Positions 49,155 through 56,468 of a stretch of DNA of 64,000 nucleotides are shown piece by piece. The notes below the pieces were generated by a model. It was not told the DNA's origin. It searched no databases and worked only from the letters and a program-made list of their open reading frames with translations. This DNA is from Streptomyces sp. NBC_01298 (GTDB lineage: Bacteria > Actinomycetota > Actinomycetes > Streptomycetales > Streptomycetaceae). Position 1 is the stretch's first letter; every line of letters begins with the position of its first letter. The translations under genes were made by a program, and so were the position numbers. Location: NCBI RefSeq assembly GCF_035978755.1, contig NZ_CP108414.1, positions 5,208,001 to 5,272,000 of the forward strand, in the 5' to 3' direction.

Positions 49155-49661
49155 ATGGGAATGGACAAGAGGGTTGGCGTCATACGAAGAGCCCTGGTGG
49201 CGCTGGTCGTTGCCGGAGTCGCGGTGGCCTGCGGGCCCGCGTCGGGGGGTGGCGGGGCCCCGGCCGTCCCGTCGGGCTCCGCCCCGGCCACCTCCGCCCC
49301 GGCCACCTCCGCACCGGCCACCTCCGCACCGGCGAGCTCACCCCCCGCCAGTTCGTCCCCGCCCACCTCCGCGGCGCCGGCACCGGCTCCGACGAAGGCC
49401 CCGCCGCAGACCCGGACCCCGGCTCCCGCCGATGCGAAGCCGGCCCCGAAGCCCAGCCGCAGCACGGCGAAGCCGCCGGTCGCGAGCAAGACGCCGCAGG
49501 AACCTCCGAGCGGGGTCTGCGAGATCGTCTCCAACGCCGGGAACTGCTACAAGGCCGGTCAGTTCTGCCGCAAGGCCGACGTCGGACGCTCCACCCACGC
49601 CGCGAACGGGCGGATGATCTACTGCCGCATGGACGGCGCGCAGCCCCGCTGGCAGTACTAG
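49155..49661 (+). CDS. Secreted or lipid-anchored protein with Ala/Pro/Ser repeat stalk
   Basis: This 168-residue protein has an N-terminal export signal (MGMDKRVGVIRRALVALVVA) leading to AVACGP, which resembles a lipobox without the usual Leu. A ~85-residue stalk follows, containing SAPAT repeats encoded by 15-bp units at about 49283-49335. The C-terminal 50-residue domain has four Cys (GVCEIV, GNCYKAG, QFCRKADVG, IYCRMDG), with the pattern of a small disulphide-bonded domain found in Streptomyces secreted proteins. Function is unknown. GGTGGGGAGAC precedes the start. Confidence 0.75.
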   Translation: MGMDKRVGVIRRALVALVVAGVAVACGPASGGGGAPAVPSGSAPATSAPATSAPATSAPASSPPASSSPPTSAAPAPAPTKAPPQTRTPAPADAKPAPKPSRSTAKPPVASKTPQEPPSGVCEIVSNAGNCYKAGQFCRKADVGRSTHAANGRMIYCRMDGAQPRWQY

Positions 49662-49684
49662 GAACGTAGGGCGCAATGCACGAC

Positions 49685-49727
49685 GGGGGCGCTCCGCCCG
49701 GCCGGAGAGGCCGGGTGGAGCGCCCCC
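49685..49727. terminator. Terminator after D-Ala carboxypeptidase copy 1
   Basis: Arms GGGGGCGCTCC (49685-49695) and GGAGCGCCCCC (49717-49727) with an inner CCCGGCC/GGCCGGG stem lie at the 3' side of the minus-strand gene. The same hairpin is duplicated at 50863-50904. Confidence 0.85.
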
Positions 49728-49774
49728 GTGGACGCCCGCGTGCTTCAGCAGGACGTCAGGACGGCGTCACGACA

Positions 49775-50704
49775 TCAGTCGAGGACGTCCGGGATGGGCT
49801 CGGTGGCGCTGCGCTGGAGCGTCGACGTGGTGGACGGGCCGGCGGCCCAGTCGATGAGCTTGATCGCGTCCGCGTAGCGCTCCTCGTCCTTCAGCAGGAC
49901 GCCGATGACGGTCTTGCCGTTGCGGGTCACGGCGAAGACGATGCACTTGCCCGCAGCCGTGCCGGTGCCGGTCTTGACGCCGATGGCGCCCGGGACCGCG
50001 TACCCGCCGGGACGGGGCTGGATCAGCAGGTTGGTGTTCTTCCAGGTGGCGACGGTGGACGTGCCGCCGCTGCTGTACGCGGTGGTCTTCACGATCGCCT
50101 TGAAGTGGGTGTACTTCATCGCGGTGCGGGTGAGCTTCGCGAGGTCGCGCGCGGTGATGTAGTTGTTGCCGCGCGAGATGCCGTCGAAGGTGTCGTAGTG
50201 CGTGTTGGTCATACCAAGGTCTTTCGCCTTGGTGTTCATCTTCGAGATGAAGCTCTGGACGCGTGCCGCCCTGGTCGAGCCCTGTCCGAAGGTGTCGGCG
50301 AGCGCGTAGGCCGCGTCGCAGCCCGAGGGCAGCATCATCGCGTACAGCAGCTGGCGGACGGTCGGGGTGGCGCCGGCCTTCAGGTAGGCCGTGCTCGCGC
50401 CCTCCCTGGCGACGTAGTTCAGGTGCTCCTGCTGGATCGTGACCTTCTTGTCGAGGTCGAGGCTCGACCTCGTGAGGACGACCAGAGCCGTCATGATCTT
50501 CGTGGTGCTGGCCCCCTCACGCTTGGTGTCGCCCGCCTTGCTGGTGAGGGTGGCGCCTGTGGAGGCGTCCATCACGAAGGCGGAGGAGGCGGTGGTCGGC
50601 GGCGCGGCGACCGCGTTGGCCGGCGAGGCGACCGTCAGGAGCGCGCCGGTGGCGACGGTGACGGCGAGGGCGGCGCGAGAACGCCGCAGCAGGTTCGATA
50701 TCAA
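49775..50704 (-). CDS. Serine-type D-Ala-D-Ala carboxypeptidase, tandem copy 1
   Basis: This 309-residue exported penicillin-binding protein has a signal peptide to about residue 34 (VASPANAVA). The SxxK motif is STTK (66-69), the SxN motif is present as SGC (in MLPSGCDAAYA), and the KTG motif is in GVKTGTGTAAG. These enzymes trim pentapeptide stems in peptidoglycan. There is no C-terminal membrane helix. It is a close tandem paralogue of the gene at 50952, and the duplicated unit includes the flanking upstream sequence and the downstream terminator. Confidence 0.93.
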   Translation of the reverse strand: MISNLLRRSRAALAVTVATGALLTVASPANAVAAPPTTASSAFVMDASTGATLTSKAGDTKREGASTTKIMTALVVLTRSSLDLDKKVTIQQEHLNYVAREGASTAYLKAGATPTVRQLLYAMMLPSGCDAAYALADTFGQGSTRAARVQSFISKMNTKAKDLGMTNTHYDTFDGISRGNNYITARDLAKLTRTAMKYTHFKAIVKTTAYSSGGTSTVATWKNTNLLIQPRPGGYAVPGAIGVKTGTGTAAGKCIVFAVTRNGKTVIGVLLKDEERYADAIKLIDWAAGPSTTSTLQRSATEPIPDVLD

Positions 50705-50862
50705 GTCAGTTCCCGTGATGGCTGGAGGTTCCCCGAGGGGGTCGTGGACACCTGGGTGCCCGGCCCCTCAGGGAGCTTACGCAGCCGGACCGACAAGGTG
50801 ATCGGTCGCGTCGTGTTTGTGTGCGAGCCCCGCGCCCGGGTTGTCCCGGAGGACGGCGAAAA

Positions 50863-50904
50863 GGGGCGCTCCGCCCGGCCGGAGAGGCCGGGTGGAGCGC
50901 CCCC
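50863..50904. terminator. Terminator after D-Ala carboxypeptidase copy 2
   Basis: Arms GGGGCGC and GCGCCCC with the inner CCGCCCGGCC/GGCCGGGTGG stem are nearly identical to the hairpin at 49685-49727, as part of the tandem duplication. Confidence 0.85.
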
Positions 50905-50951
50905 GTGGACGTCTGCGTGCTTCAGCAGGGCGTCAGGGCGGCGTCACGACA

Positions 50952-51881
50952 TCAGTCGAGGACGTCCGGGATGTGCTCGGTGGCGGTGCGCTTGGTCGTG
51001 GCGCCGGCGGCCGGGCCGAGGGCCCAGTCGGTGAGCTTGATCGCGTCCGGGTAGCGGTCGTCGGACTTCAGCAGGACACCGATGATCGTCTTGCCGTTGC
51101 GGGTCACGGAGAAGACGAGGCACTGGCCCGCGATCGTGCCGGAACCCGTCTTGACGCCGATGGCGCCCGGGGTCTGGTAGACGTGTCCCGGCTTGATCAG
51201 CAGGTTGCTGTTCAGCCACGTCTTGTCCGTGGAGTTGCCGTCGCTGCTGTACGAGGCGGTCTTCACGATCGCCTTGAAGGTGGTGCCCTTCATCGCGGCG
51301 CGGGTGAGCTTCGCGAGGTCGCGGGCGGTGGAGACGCCCTTCCCCGCGGGCGAGATGCCGTCGAAGCTGTCGTACGTGGTGTTGGCCATGCCGAGGGTCT
51401 TCGCCTTGGCGTTCATCTTCGCGATGAAGTCCGCGACGCGGGCCGCACGGGTCGTGCCCGAGCCGAAGGTGTCGGCCAGTGCGTAGGCGGCGTCGCAGCC
51501 CGAGGGCAGCATCATCCCGTACAGGAGGCGGCGGACGGTCGGGGTAGCGCCGACCTTCAGGTGTGCCGAGCTCGCGCCCTCCCGCCCGATGTAGTCGAAG
51601 TGCTCCTGCTGGATGGTGACCCGCTTGTTGAGGTCCAGGCCCGGCGTGGTGAGGACCACGTAGGCCGTCATGATCTTCGTGGTGCTGGCGACCTCGCGCT
51701 TGGTGTCGCCCAGCTTGCTGGAGAGCGTGGCACCCGTGGTGCCGTCCATCACGAAGGCCGAGGCGGCCAGGGTCGGCGGGCCGGAGACGGCCTGGGCCGG
51801 CGAGGCGACCGTCAGGATGGCGCCGGTCGCGACGGTGATGGCGAGAGCGGCGCGAGAGCGCCGCAGCAGGTTCGATATCAA
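50952..51881 (-). CDS. Serine-type D-Ala-D-Ala carboxypeptidase, tandem copy 2
   Basis: This 309-residue protein is the same length as copy 1 and shares its first residues MISNLLRRSRAALA. It has a signal peptide (VASPAQAVSG), active-site STTK in the slightly different context VASTTKIMTAYVV, the SGC variant of SxN, and KTGSG. The upstream 100 bp, including GATATCAAGTCAGTTCC and the spacing to the start, match those of copy 1, so both are probably expressed similarly. The pair likely arose by unequal crossing over. Differences are spread along the gene, so the duplication is not brand new. Confidence 0.93.
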   Translation of the reverse strand: MISNLLRRSRAALAITVATGAILTVASPAQAVSGPPTLAASAFVMDGTTGATLSSKLGDTKREVASTTKIMTAYVVLTTPGLDLNKRVTIQQEHFDYIGREGASSAHLKVGATPTVRRLLYGMMLPSGCDAAYALADTFGSGTTRAARVADFIAKMNAKAKTLGMANTTYDSFDGISPAGKGVSTARDLAKLTRAAMKGTTFKAIVKTASYSSDGNSTDKTWLNSNLLIKPGHVYQTPGAIGVKTGSGTIAGQCLVFSVTRNGKTIIGVLLKSDDRYPDAIKLTDWALGPAAGATTKRTATEHIPDVLD

Positions 51882-51978
51882 GTCAGTTCCCCGTGATGGC
51901 TGGAGTTCCCCGTAGGGGCCGTGGACACCGAGGTGCCCGGCCCGTCCGGGAGCTTACGCAGCCGCACCGACAGGAAGA

Positions 51979-53163
51979 TCAGTCCCGTCCGAGAATGACG
52001 GTCCCCGAGGAGCAGAACCAGCCGCCCGTGCCCGAGGCGATGGCCACCTGTGGGAGGGTTCCGCCGCGTTTGCGCACTTGCCCCTCGCCCGCCTCGCCGC
52101 GGAGTTGGCGCACCGCCTCGACGAGGAGGAAGAGACCGCGCATGCCGGGATGGCAGGCGGAGAGTCCGCCGCCGTCCGTATTGACCGGGAATTCGCCGTC
52201 CCGCAGGAGGCGGCCTTTCTCCACGAACGCACCGCCTTCGCCCTTCGCGCAGAAGCCGAGGTCCTCCAGGGTGACGAGCGTCATATAGGTGAAGGCGTCG
52301 TAGATTTCGGCGAGGTCCACGTCCGCCGGGGTGAGCCCGGCGCGGGCGAAGGCCTGGCGGCCCGAGACCGCCGCCGGGGAGACGGTGAAGTCCTCCCACT
52401 CCGACATCGTGGTGTGCGAGACGGCGGTGCCGGAGCCGAGGATCCAGACGGGCTCCTTGGCCGTGTCCGGTACGTAGTCCTCCGCGGCCAGCAGGACCGC
52501 GCAGCCGCCGTCCGAGCGGATGCAGCAGTTCAGCTTCGTGAAGGGGTCCGCGATCATCCCGGAGGACAGGACGTCGTCGACCGTAATGGGGTCGCGGAAC
52601 ATCGCGTCCGGGTTGGTGGCGGCGTTCGCCCGTGCCTGGACGGCGACTTCGGCGAGCTGCTCCAGCGTCGTGCCGTACTCGTGCATGTGGCGGCGCGCGG
52701 CCATCGCGTACTTGGAGACGAGGGTGTGCCCGTACGGGACCTCGAACTGCAGGGGGCCGCGTGCCCCGAAGGAGAGGTTCGAGGTGCGGCGGCGGGCCTT
52801 GATGTCGGCGCGCGCGGTGGATCCGTAGACGAGGAGGACCGCGTTGGCGTGGCCGGCCGCGATGGCGTCGGCGGCGTGGGCGGCCATGACCTCCCAGGTG
52901 GAGCCGCCGACCGAGGTGGAGTCCACCCAGGTGGGGCGCAGGCCCAGGTACTCGGCGACCTCCACGGGCGCCAGGATGCCGAGGCCGGCCGAGGCGAAGC
53001 CGTCGATCACCGAGCGGTCCAGGCCGGAGTCGGCCAGGGCCCGGCGGGCGGCCTGTGCGTGCAGGGCGTACGGGGTGGGGCCGTCCACCCGGCCGCAGTC
53101 CGAGAGGGCGACACCGACGACGGCGACCCGCCGGCGGGCATCGGAAGGAGTGGCTGATGACAT
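51979..53163 (-). CDS. Thiolase-like lipid-transfer protein (Ltp/SCP-x type)
   Basis: This 394-residue thiolase-fold protein begins RRVAVVGVALSDCG. The first active-site loop reads TSVGGSTWEVMAAHAADAIA, where ordinary thiolases have Cys (CSSG), so condensation through a Cys nucleophile is not expected. Later loops keep EIYDAFTYMTL, LSACHPGMRG and GTGGWFCSSG. This is the pattern of Ltp-type aldolases or thiolases that need a DUF35 partner. Such a partner is encoded at 47855, and both promoters carry the operator motif. I infer retro-aldol cleavage of a side-chain acyl-CoA. The ATG at 53163 sits only four bases from its operator copy. Confidence 0.88.
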   Translation of the reverse strand: MSSATPSDARRRVAVVGVALSDCGRVDGPTPYALHAQAARRALADSGLDRSVIDGFASAGLGILAPVEVAEYLGLRPTWVDSTSVGGSTWEVMAAHAADAIAAGHANAVLLVYGSTARADIKARRRTSNLSFGARGPLQFEVPYGHTLVSKYAMAARRHMHEYGTTLEQLAEVAVQARANAATNPDAMFRDPITVDDVLSSGMIADPFTKLNCCIRSDGGCAVLLAAEDYVPDTAKEPVWILGSGTAVSHTTMSEWEDFTVSPAAVSGRQAFARAGLTPADVDLAEIYDAFTYMTLVTLEDLGFCAKGEGGAFVEKGRLLRDGEFPVNTDGGGLSACHPGMRGLFLLVEAVRQLRGEAGEGQVRKRGGTLPQVAIASGTGGWFCSSGTVILGRD

Positions 53164-53167
53164 GAAT

Positions 53168-53182
53168 CTGACGGTACATCAG
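53168..53182. promoter_or_regulatory. TetR-type operator candidate, copy 8
   Basis: CTGACGGTACATCAG (one mismatch in the right half-site) lies immediately before the thiolase-like gene start. A bound repressor would block translation-proximal DNA. Confidence 0.75.
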
Positions 53183-53294
53183 ATCGGTGATACGGGGCAG
53201 GGCCTGAGATCTTCGGCGGTCCCGCGGATCGTGCTGCGCGGAGTAATTGGAGGCGGTGAATTACGCATCCTGAAATAGTGGAGCTGCGAACCCG

Positions 53295-53329
53295 AACCGA
53301 CTGCTAACTCAAAACCAAACCGACTGCTA
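53295..53329. repeat. 12-bp direct repeat before the methylase island
   Basis: AACCGACTGCTA occurs at 53295-53306 and 53318-53329, 23 bp apart centre to centre, in an A-rich stretch unlike the surrounding DNA. It is a possible operator or island-boundary remnant, about 100 bp upstream of the small membrane protein gene. Confidence 0.5.
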
Positions 53330-53426
53330 CATCTGGTACAGTCGTGTCTGCGTCGATGGGGTGGAGTGGATTGCCGCTCCGGTGCGACCGAACGATTGAA
53401 ATCCGACTCAGGAGTGGTGGGGGTTC

Positions 53427-53609
53427 ATGGCGAACAAGGTTCTGGTGGTCGCGCTCATCGTCACGTTCGCCGGCTTCGCCGGCGTGGCGGCGGGGGTCTG
53501 CCTGCGGACGATGGGGGCCGAGCCGTCGGTCGCGCTGGCCGCGAGCGGAGCCACCTTCGTGGCGCTCGTCGGCGTCGGGTTCCTGATTGCCAACTATCTC
53601 CGGGCCTGA
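53427..53609 (+). CDS. Small two-helix membrane protein
   Basis: This 60-residue protein is almost entirely hydrophobic: helix 1 about residues 4-26 (VLVVALIVTFAGFAGVAAGV) and helix 2 about 34-57 (VALAASGATFVALVGVGFLI), joined by a short loop CLRTMGAEPS. GGAGTGGTGGGGG lies before the ATG. It sits 57 bp upstream of a DNA methylase/specificity pair and is probably co-transcribed with it. Small membrane proteins next to restriction-type genes sometimes act as effectors, but here this is only a suggestion from position. Confidence 0.6.
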   Translation: MANKVLVVALIVTFAGFAGVAAGVCLRTMGAEPSVALAASGATFVALVGVGFLIANYLRA

Positions 53610-53666
53610 TGACCTGCGAGGCATGATGGGTGGGTACGGGATGGCCGTGAGTGCGTAGGAGGCAAT

Positions 53667-55076
53667 GTGGCGGCGAATGCGGCCCAGGAGGCGGCGGCAC
53701 TGGGGCGGGCGATGGACGCCCTGCACGGTGTCATGTCCGTCGAGGAGGCGTACCGCCTCCTCCTGCTCCTCGGGCTGCTGCGGCACCACGCGGAGTCGTC
53801 GCAGTCCGACGACGCGCGGTCCGAGCTGTTCGGTCGGTACGCCTGGGATGAACTCCAGTCGTCATACGAGGGCGGGCACCGCCTGTACGAAATCGTCCGC
53901 CGTGGGGTGGCCGAATGGAAGGAGGGCCCGGGGCGCAGTCGAGGGCTGTCCCTTCCGGATCTGATCGCGGTGAACCCGTCGCAGCTGCGCGACGTCATCG
54001 ATGCGGTGGCCCGGGCCCAGAGCCCCGTCCGGCTGTTCGAACTCGTACTGGAGGCGCAGTCTCGTGGCGCCAAGGGCGGCCAGTACGTCACGCCGCGAGA
54101 CGTCAGGGCTCTGATGGTGGACCTGCTGGCGCCGCGCCCGGGCGAGTCCGTCTACGATCCCGCGTGCGGATCGGGTGGTTTGCTCGTCGAATCCGCCGCG
54201 TATGTGGCGGCGCGAGACGGCAAGGCGGAGGGGCTGCGCCTCTTCGGTCAGGACAGCAGGGGGGCCTCTCTGGAGACCGCCGCAATGAATCTGAGTGTCC
54301 ACGACCTTGAAGCCCATCTCGAAGGGCCCGCGTCCAGTCTTCTCCACGACGGTTTCCCGGGGGAGACGTTCGATGTCGTAGCGGTCAATCCACCGTTCAA
54401 TCAGGCGCGTTGGGACCACGGCGGCCGGTACGAGGGACGTTGGCCCCTAGGCGTCCCGCCGGAAGGGAACGCCAATTTCGCCTGGGTGCAGCGGTGCGTG
54501 GACAAGCTGTCGCCCGGAGGGCGGGCCGGGATCCTCCTGCCCACCGGTGCGGCGACTGGCACGCGGGGTGCCGAACGGCACATCAGGGCGCGTCTGGTCG
54601 AGTCAGATCTCTTGGCCGCGGTGGTCGAACTCCCCGCGGGCCTCATCCCACACGTCCGCAACCCGGTGTGCCTGTGGATCCTTTCAGGACTCGGAGGCAT
54701 CCGACCCGCTCATGAACGGGGCAAGGTGCTCCTCGTCGACGCGCGCGAGACCGCCCTCACCGTGGACAAGCGTCAGCGAATCCTTCCGCAGGGGGCCGTC
54801 GAGCGCGTCGTGGAAACCTACGCGTCGTGGTGCGGGGAGTCCGGCGCCTCCCCGTACGAGGACGTGCCTGGATGGTCCCGGTCGGTTTCGGTCGAGGAGC
54901 TTGCCGCCCAGGACTTCGACGTACTGCCGTCCCGGCACGTACCCGGACAGGTCGGCGACGCGGCGGAGTCGGACGTCCATCAGCGGCTGGAGGAGTTGAC
55001 TGCCGAACTGGAGCGCCACTTCGAGGACTCGCGCCGCCTGGAAGACGAGCTCCGATTCCTTTTGGGTAACCGGTGA
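53667..55076 (+). CDS. N-6 adenine DNA methylase (HsdM-like)
   Basis: This 469-residue type I-style methylase has a helical N-terminal domain (about 1-125), the S-adenosylmethionine motif DPACGSGGLL (near 164), the catalytic NPPF motif in VVAVNPPFNQARWD (near 240), and a C-terminal helical region ending in a coiled coil (RLEELTAELERHFEDSRRLE). It would methylate adenine at sites chosen by the S protein encoded next. GTG 53667 follows GTAGGAGGCAAT. No restriction (HsdR) gene is nearby. Its stop overlaps the next start by four bases (GTGA). Confidence 0.92.
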   Translation: MAANAAQEAAALGRAMDALHGVMSVEEAYRLLLLLGLLRHHAESSQSDDARSELFGRYAWDELQSSYEGGHRLYEIVRRGVAEWKEGPGRSRGLSLPDLIAVNPSQLRDVIDAVARAQSPVRLFELVLEAQSRGAKGGQYVTPRDVRALMVDLLAPRPGESVYDPACGSGGLLVESAAYVAARDGKAEGLRLFGQDSRGASLETAAMNLSVHDLEAHLEGPASSLLHDGFPGETFDVVAVNPPFNQARWDHGGRYEGRWPLGVPPEGNANFAWVQRCVDKLSPGGRAGILLPTGAATGTRGAERHIRARLVESDLLAAVVELPAGLIPHVRNPVCLWILSGLGGIRPAHERGKVLLVDARETALTVDKRQRILPQGAVERVVETYASWCGESGASPYEDVPGWSRSVSVEELAAQDFDVLPSRHVPGQVGDAAESDVHQRLEELTAELERHFEDSRRLEDELRFLLGNR

Positions 55077-56371
55077 CCACAGGGCGCGTCGAAGAGCTCC
55101 TGCGGGCGCTCCCCCGTGGCTGGGAAGTGGTGCCTCTCGGGGACCTGCCCTTGCGATCGCCCATCGGGTACGGGATCACTCGCCCCGGCCCGCACGTGGA
55201 TCACGGCGTGGGTATGGTCCGCGCCGCGGACATCCAGGGCGGTCGGGTGCGTTCGGATCATGTCAGGCGCGTGAGTGCCGAGGTGGACCGCGGCAACCTG
55301 CGCAGCCGGATTGGTATGGGAGACGTCCTAGTCGTGATGGTCGGCAGAGTGGGTGAAGCCGCCCTCGTCACCGGAGAGTGCGAGGGGTGGAACATCGCCC
55401 GGACGGTCGGACGGGTCAGCCTCGCCGAGGCCGCTCCCGTGAACCCGGAGTGGCTCGCGACATGGCTCAACTCCTCCTATGCACGCCAGTGGTGCCTGAG
55501 CCGGGCGAAGGCCACCACCTTGCAGGTGACGCTCAACCTTGCCGCGCTGCGCGAGCTTCCGGTGCCGGTGCCGCCGCTCCCACAGGCGCGGGAGTTTCTC
55601 CGCCTGATGGCAGTGATGGAGGAGAAGGCGCAGGTCGACGCCGACATCGTGCGTACGGTGCCTGCGGTCGCGGACGCTTGGTTCCGGGCGGAGACGGCCG
55701 GAGGGTGGCTGCCGACGTCGAGGTTCGGGGAGCTCGTACGGATCGGCGGGGGATCCCGCATGCGGCCGCACCCGGAGGGCGCGCAGCCCGGTCCGGCAGG
55801 GTACGCAGGGCCGTCCGTGCCAGTCGTCGCGCCCGCGGACATCCTGCAGAGCGAGCTGGCGCACCTCGCCCGTACCGGCACCGAGCAGGAAGCCGCCGCA
55901 GATGTGCCGCTCTGCCCGCCCGGTTCGCTGCTCGTGGCCGTCCGCGAGGACGGCGTGCGCGTGGTGGTGAACGACGTTGCCGTCGCCCTTGGCCGGGGAG
56001 TGCTCGTCCTTGAGCCGGAATCCGAGGACGACCGGTACTGGCTGCTGCACGCGATCCGCTGCCATGCCGCTGACCTGGCATCGACGGCGCAGGGCGCGGG
56101 TGGCCGCGAGATCAGCCACCGTGCCTTCGCGGCCGCCGCCGTCCCCTGGCCCCCGGTCGACGTCCGCGCCCGTTTCGCCGAGGTGGCCGGGCGTCTCCAC
56201 CGGCGGGCGCGCACCGCCGCAGAGGAGGTCGGCACCCTCGCTGCCCTGCGGGAGGTGCTGCTCGACGAGTTCCTTGCAGGAGGGTCCCGCACTTCCCGTG
56301 GATCTTCCCCGGCGCACGGACCATCGGTGCGCGGCGAGGGAGTGCAGGAGAGCCTCTTCGGCATGCGGTAG
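55073..56371 (+). CDS. Type I specificity subunit (HsdS-like)
   Basis: This 432-residue protein has two target-recognition-domain halves. The first (about 10-180) runs from GWEVVPLGDLPLRSPIGYGI through MGDVLVVMVGRVGEAALVTG and LAALRELPVPVPPLPQAREF to a helical spacer. The second (about 215-400) includes SRFGELVRIGGGSRM and FAAAAVPWPPVDVRARFAEV with a C-terminal helix. The PVPPLPQ ends of TRD1 are typical of HsdS. It is translationally coupled to the methylase. With the missing R subunit, the pair is best read as an orphan modification system or part of an unrecognised defence unit. Confidence 0.88.
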   Translation: MTTGRVEELLRALPRGWEVVPLGDLPLRSPIGYGITRPGPHVDHGVGMVRAADIQGGRVRSDHVRRVSAEVDRGNLRSRIGMGDVLVVMVGRVGEAALVTGECEGWNIARTVGRVSLAEAAPVNPEWLATWLNSSYARQWCLSRAKATTLQVTLNLAALRELPVPVPPLPQAREFLRLMAVMEEKAQVDADIVRTVPAVADAWFRAETAGGWLPTSRFGELVRIGGGSRMRPHPEGAQPGPAGYAGPSVPVVAPADILQSELAHLARTGTEQEAAADVPLCPPGSLLVAVREDGVRVVVNDVAVALGRGVLVLEPESEDDRYWLLHAIRCHAADLASTAQGAGGREISHRAFAAAAVPWPPVDVRARFAEVAGRLHRRARTAAEEVGTLAALREVLLDEFLAGGSRTSRGSSPAHGPSVRGEGVQESLFGMR

Positions 56372-56433
56372 CGACGTCCGGCCGCGGGGAGAAGTCTCCG
56401 CCCCCCTGGGCTTATGGCGCCGCTCGCCCTAAC

Positions 56434-56448
56434 ATGACGGCCCGTCAG
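56434..56448. promoter_or_regulatory. TetR-type operator candidate, copy 9
   Basis: ATGACGGCCCGTCAG has one mismatch at the first base against CTGACGNNNCGTCAG. It is 20 bp upstream of the acyl-CoA dehydrogenase ATG. Confidence 0.75.
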
Positions 56449-56468
56449 ATACGGGGAGGAGCCCGACG

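Noticed and set aside
53427..56371. Complete type I restriction-modification or BREX/Pgl system
   Set aside because: Only methylase and specificity genes are present. No HsdR, PglZ, BrxC or other marker is found within the window.
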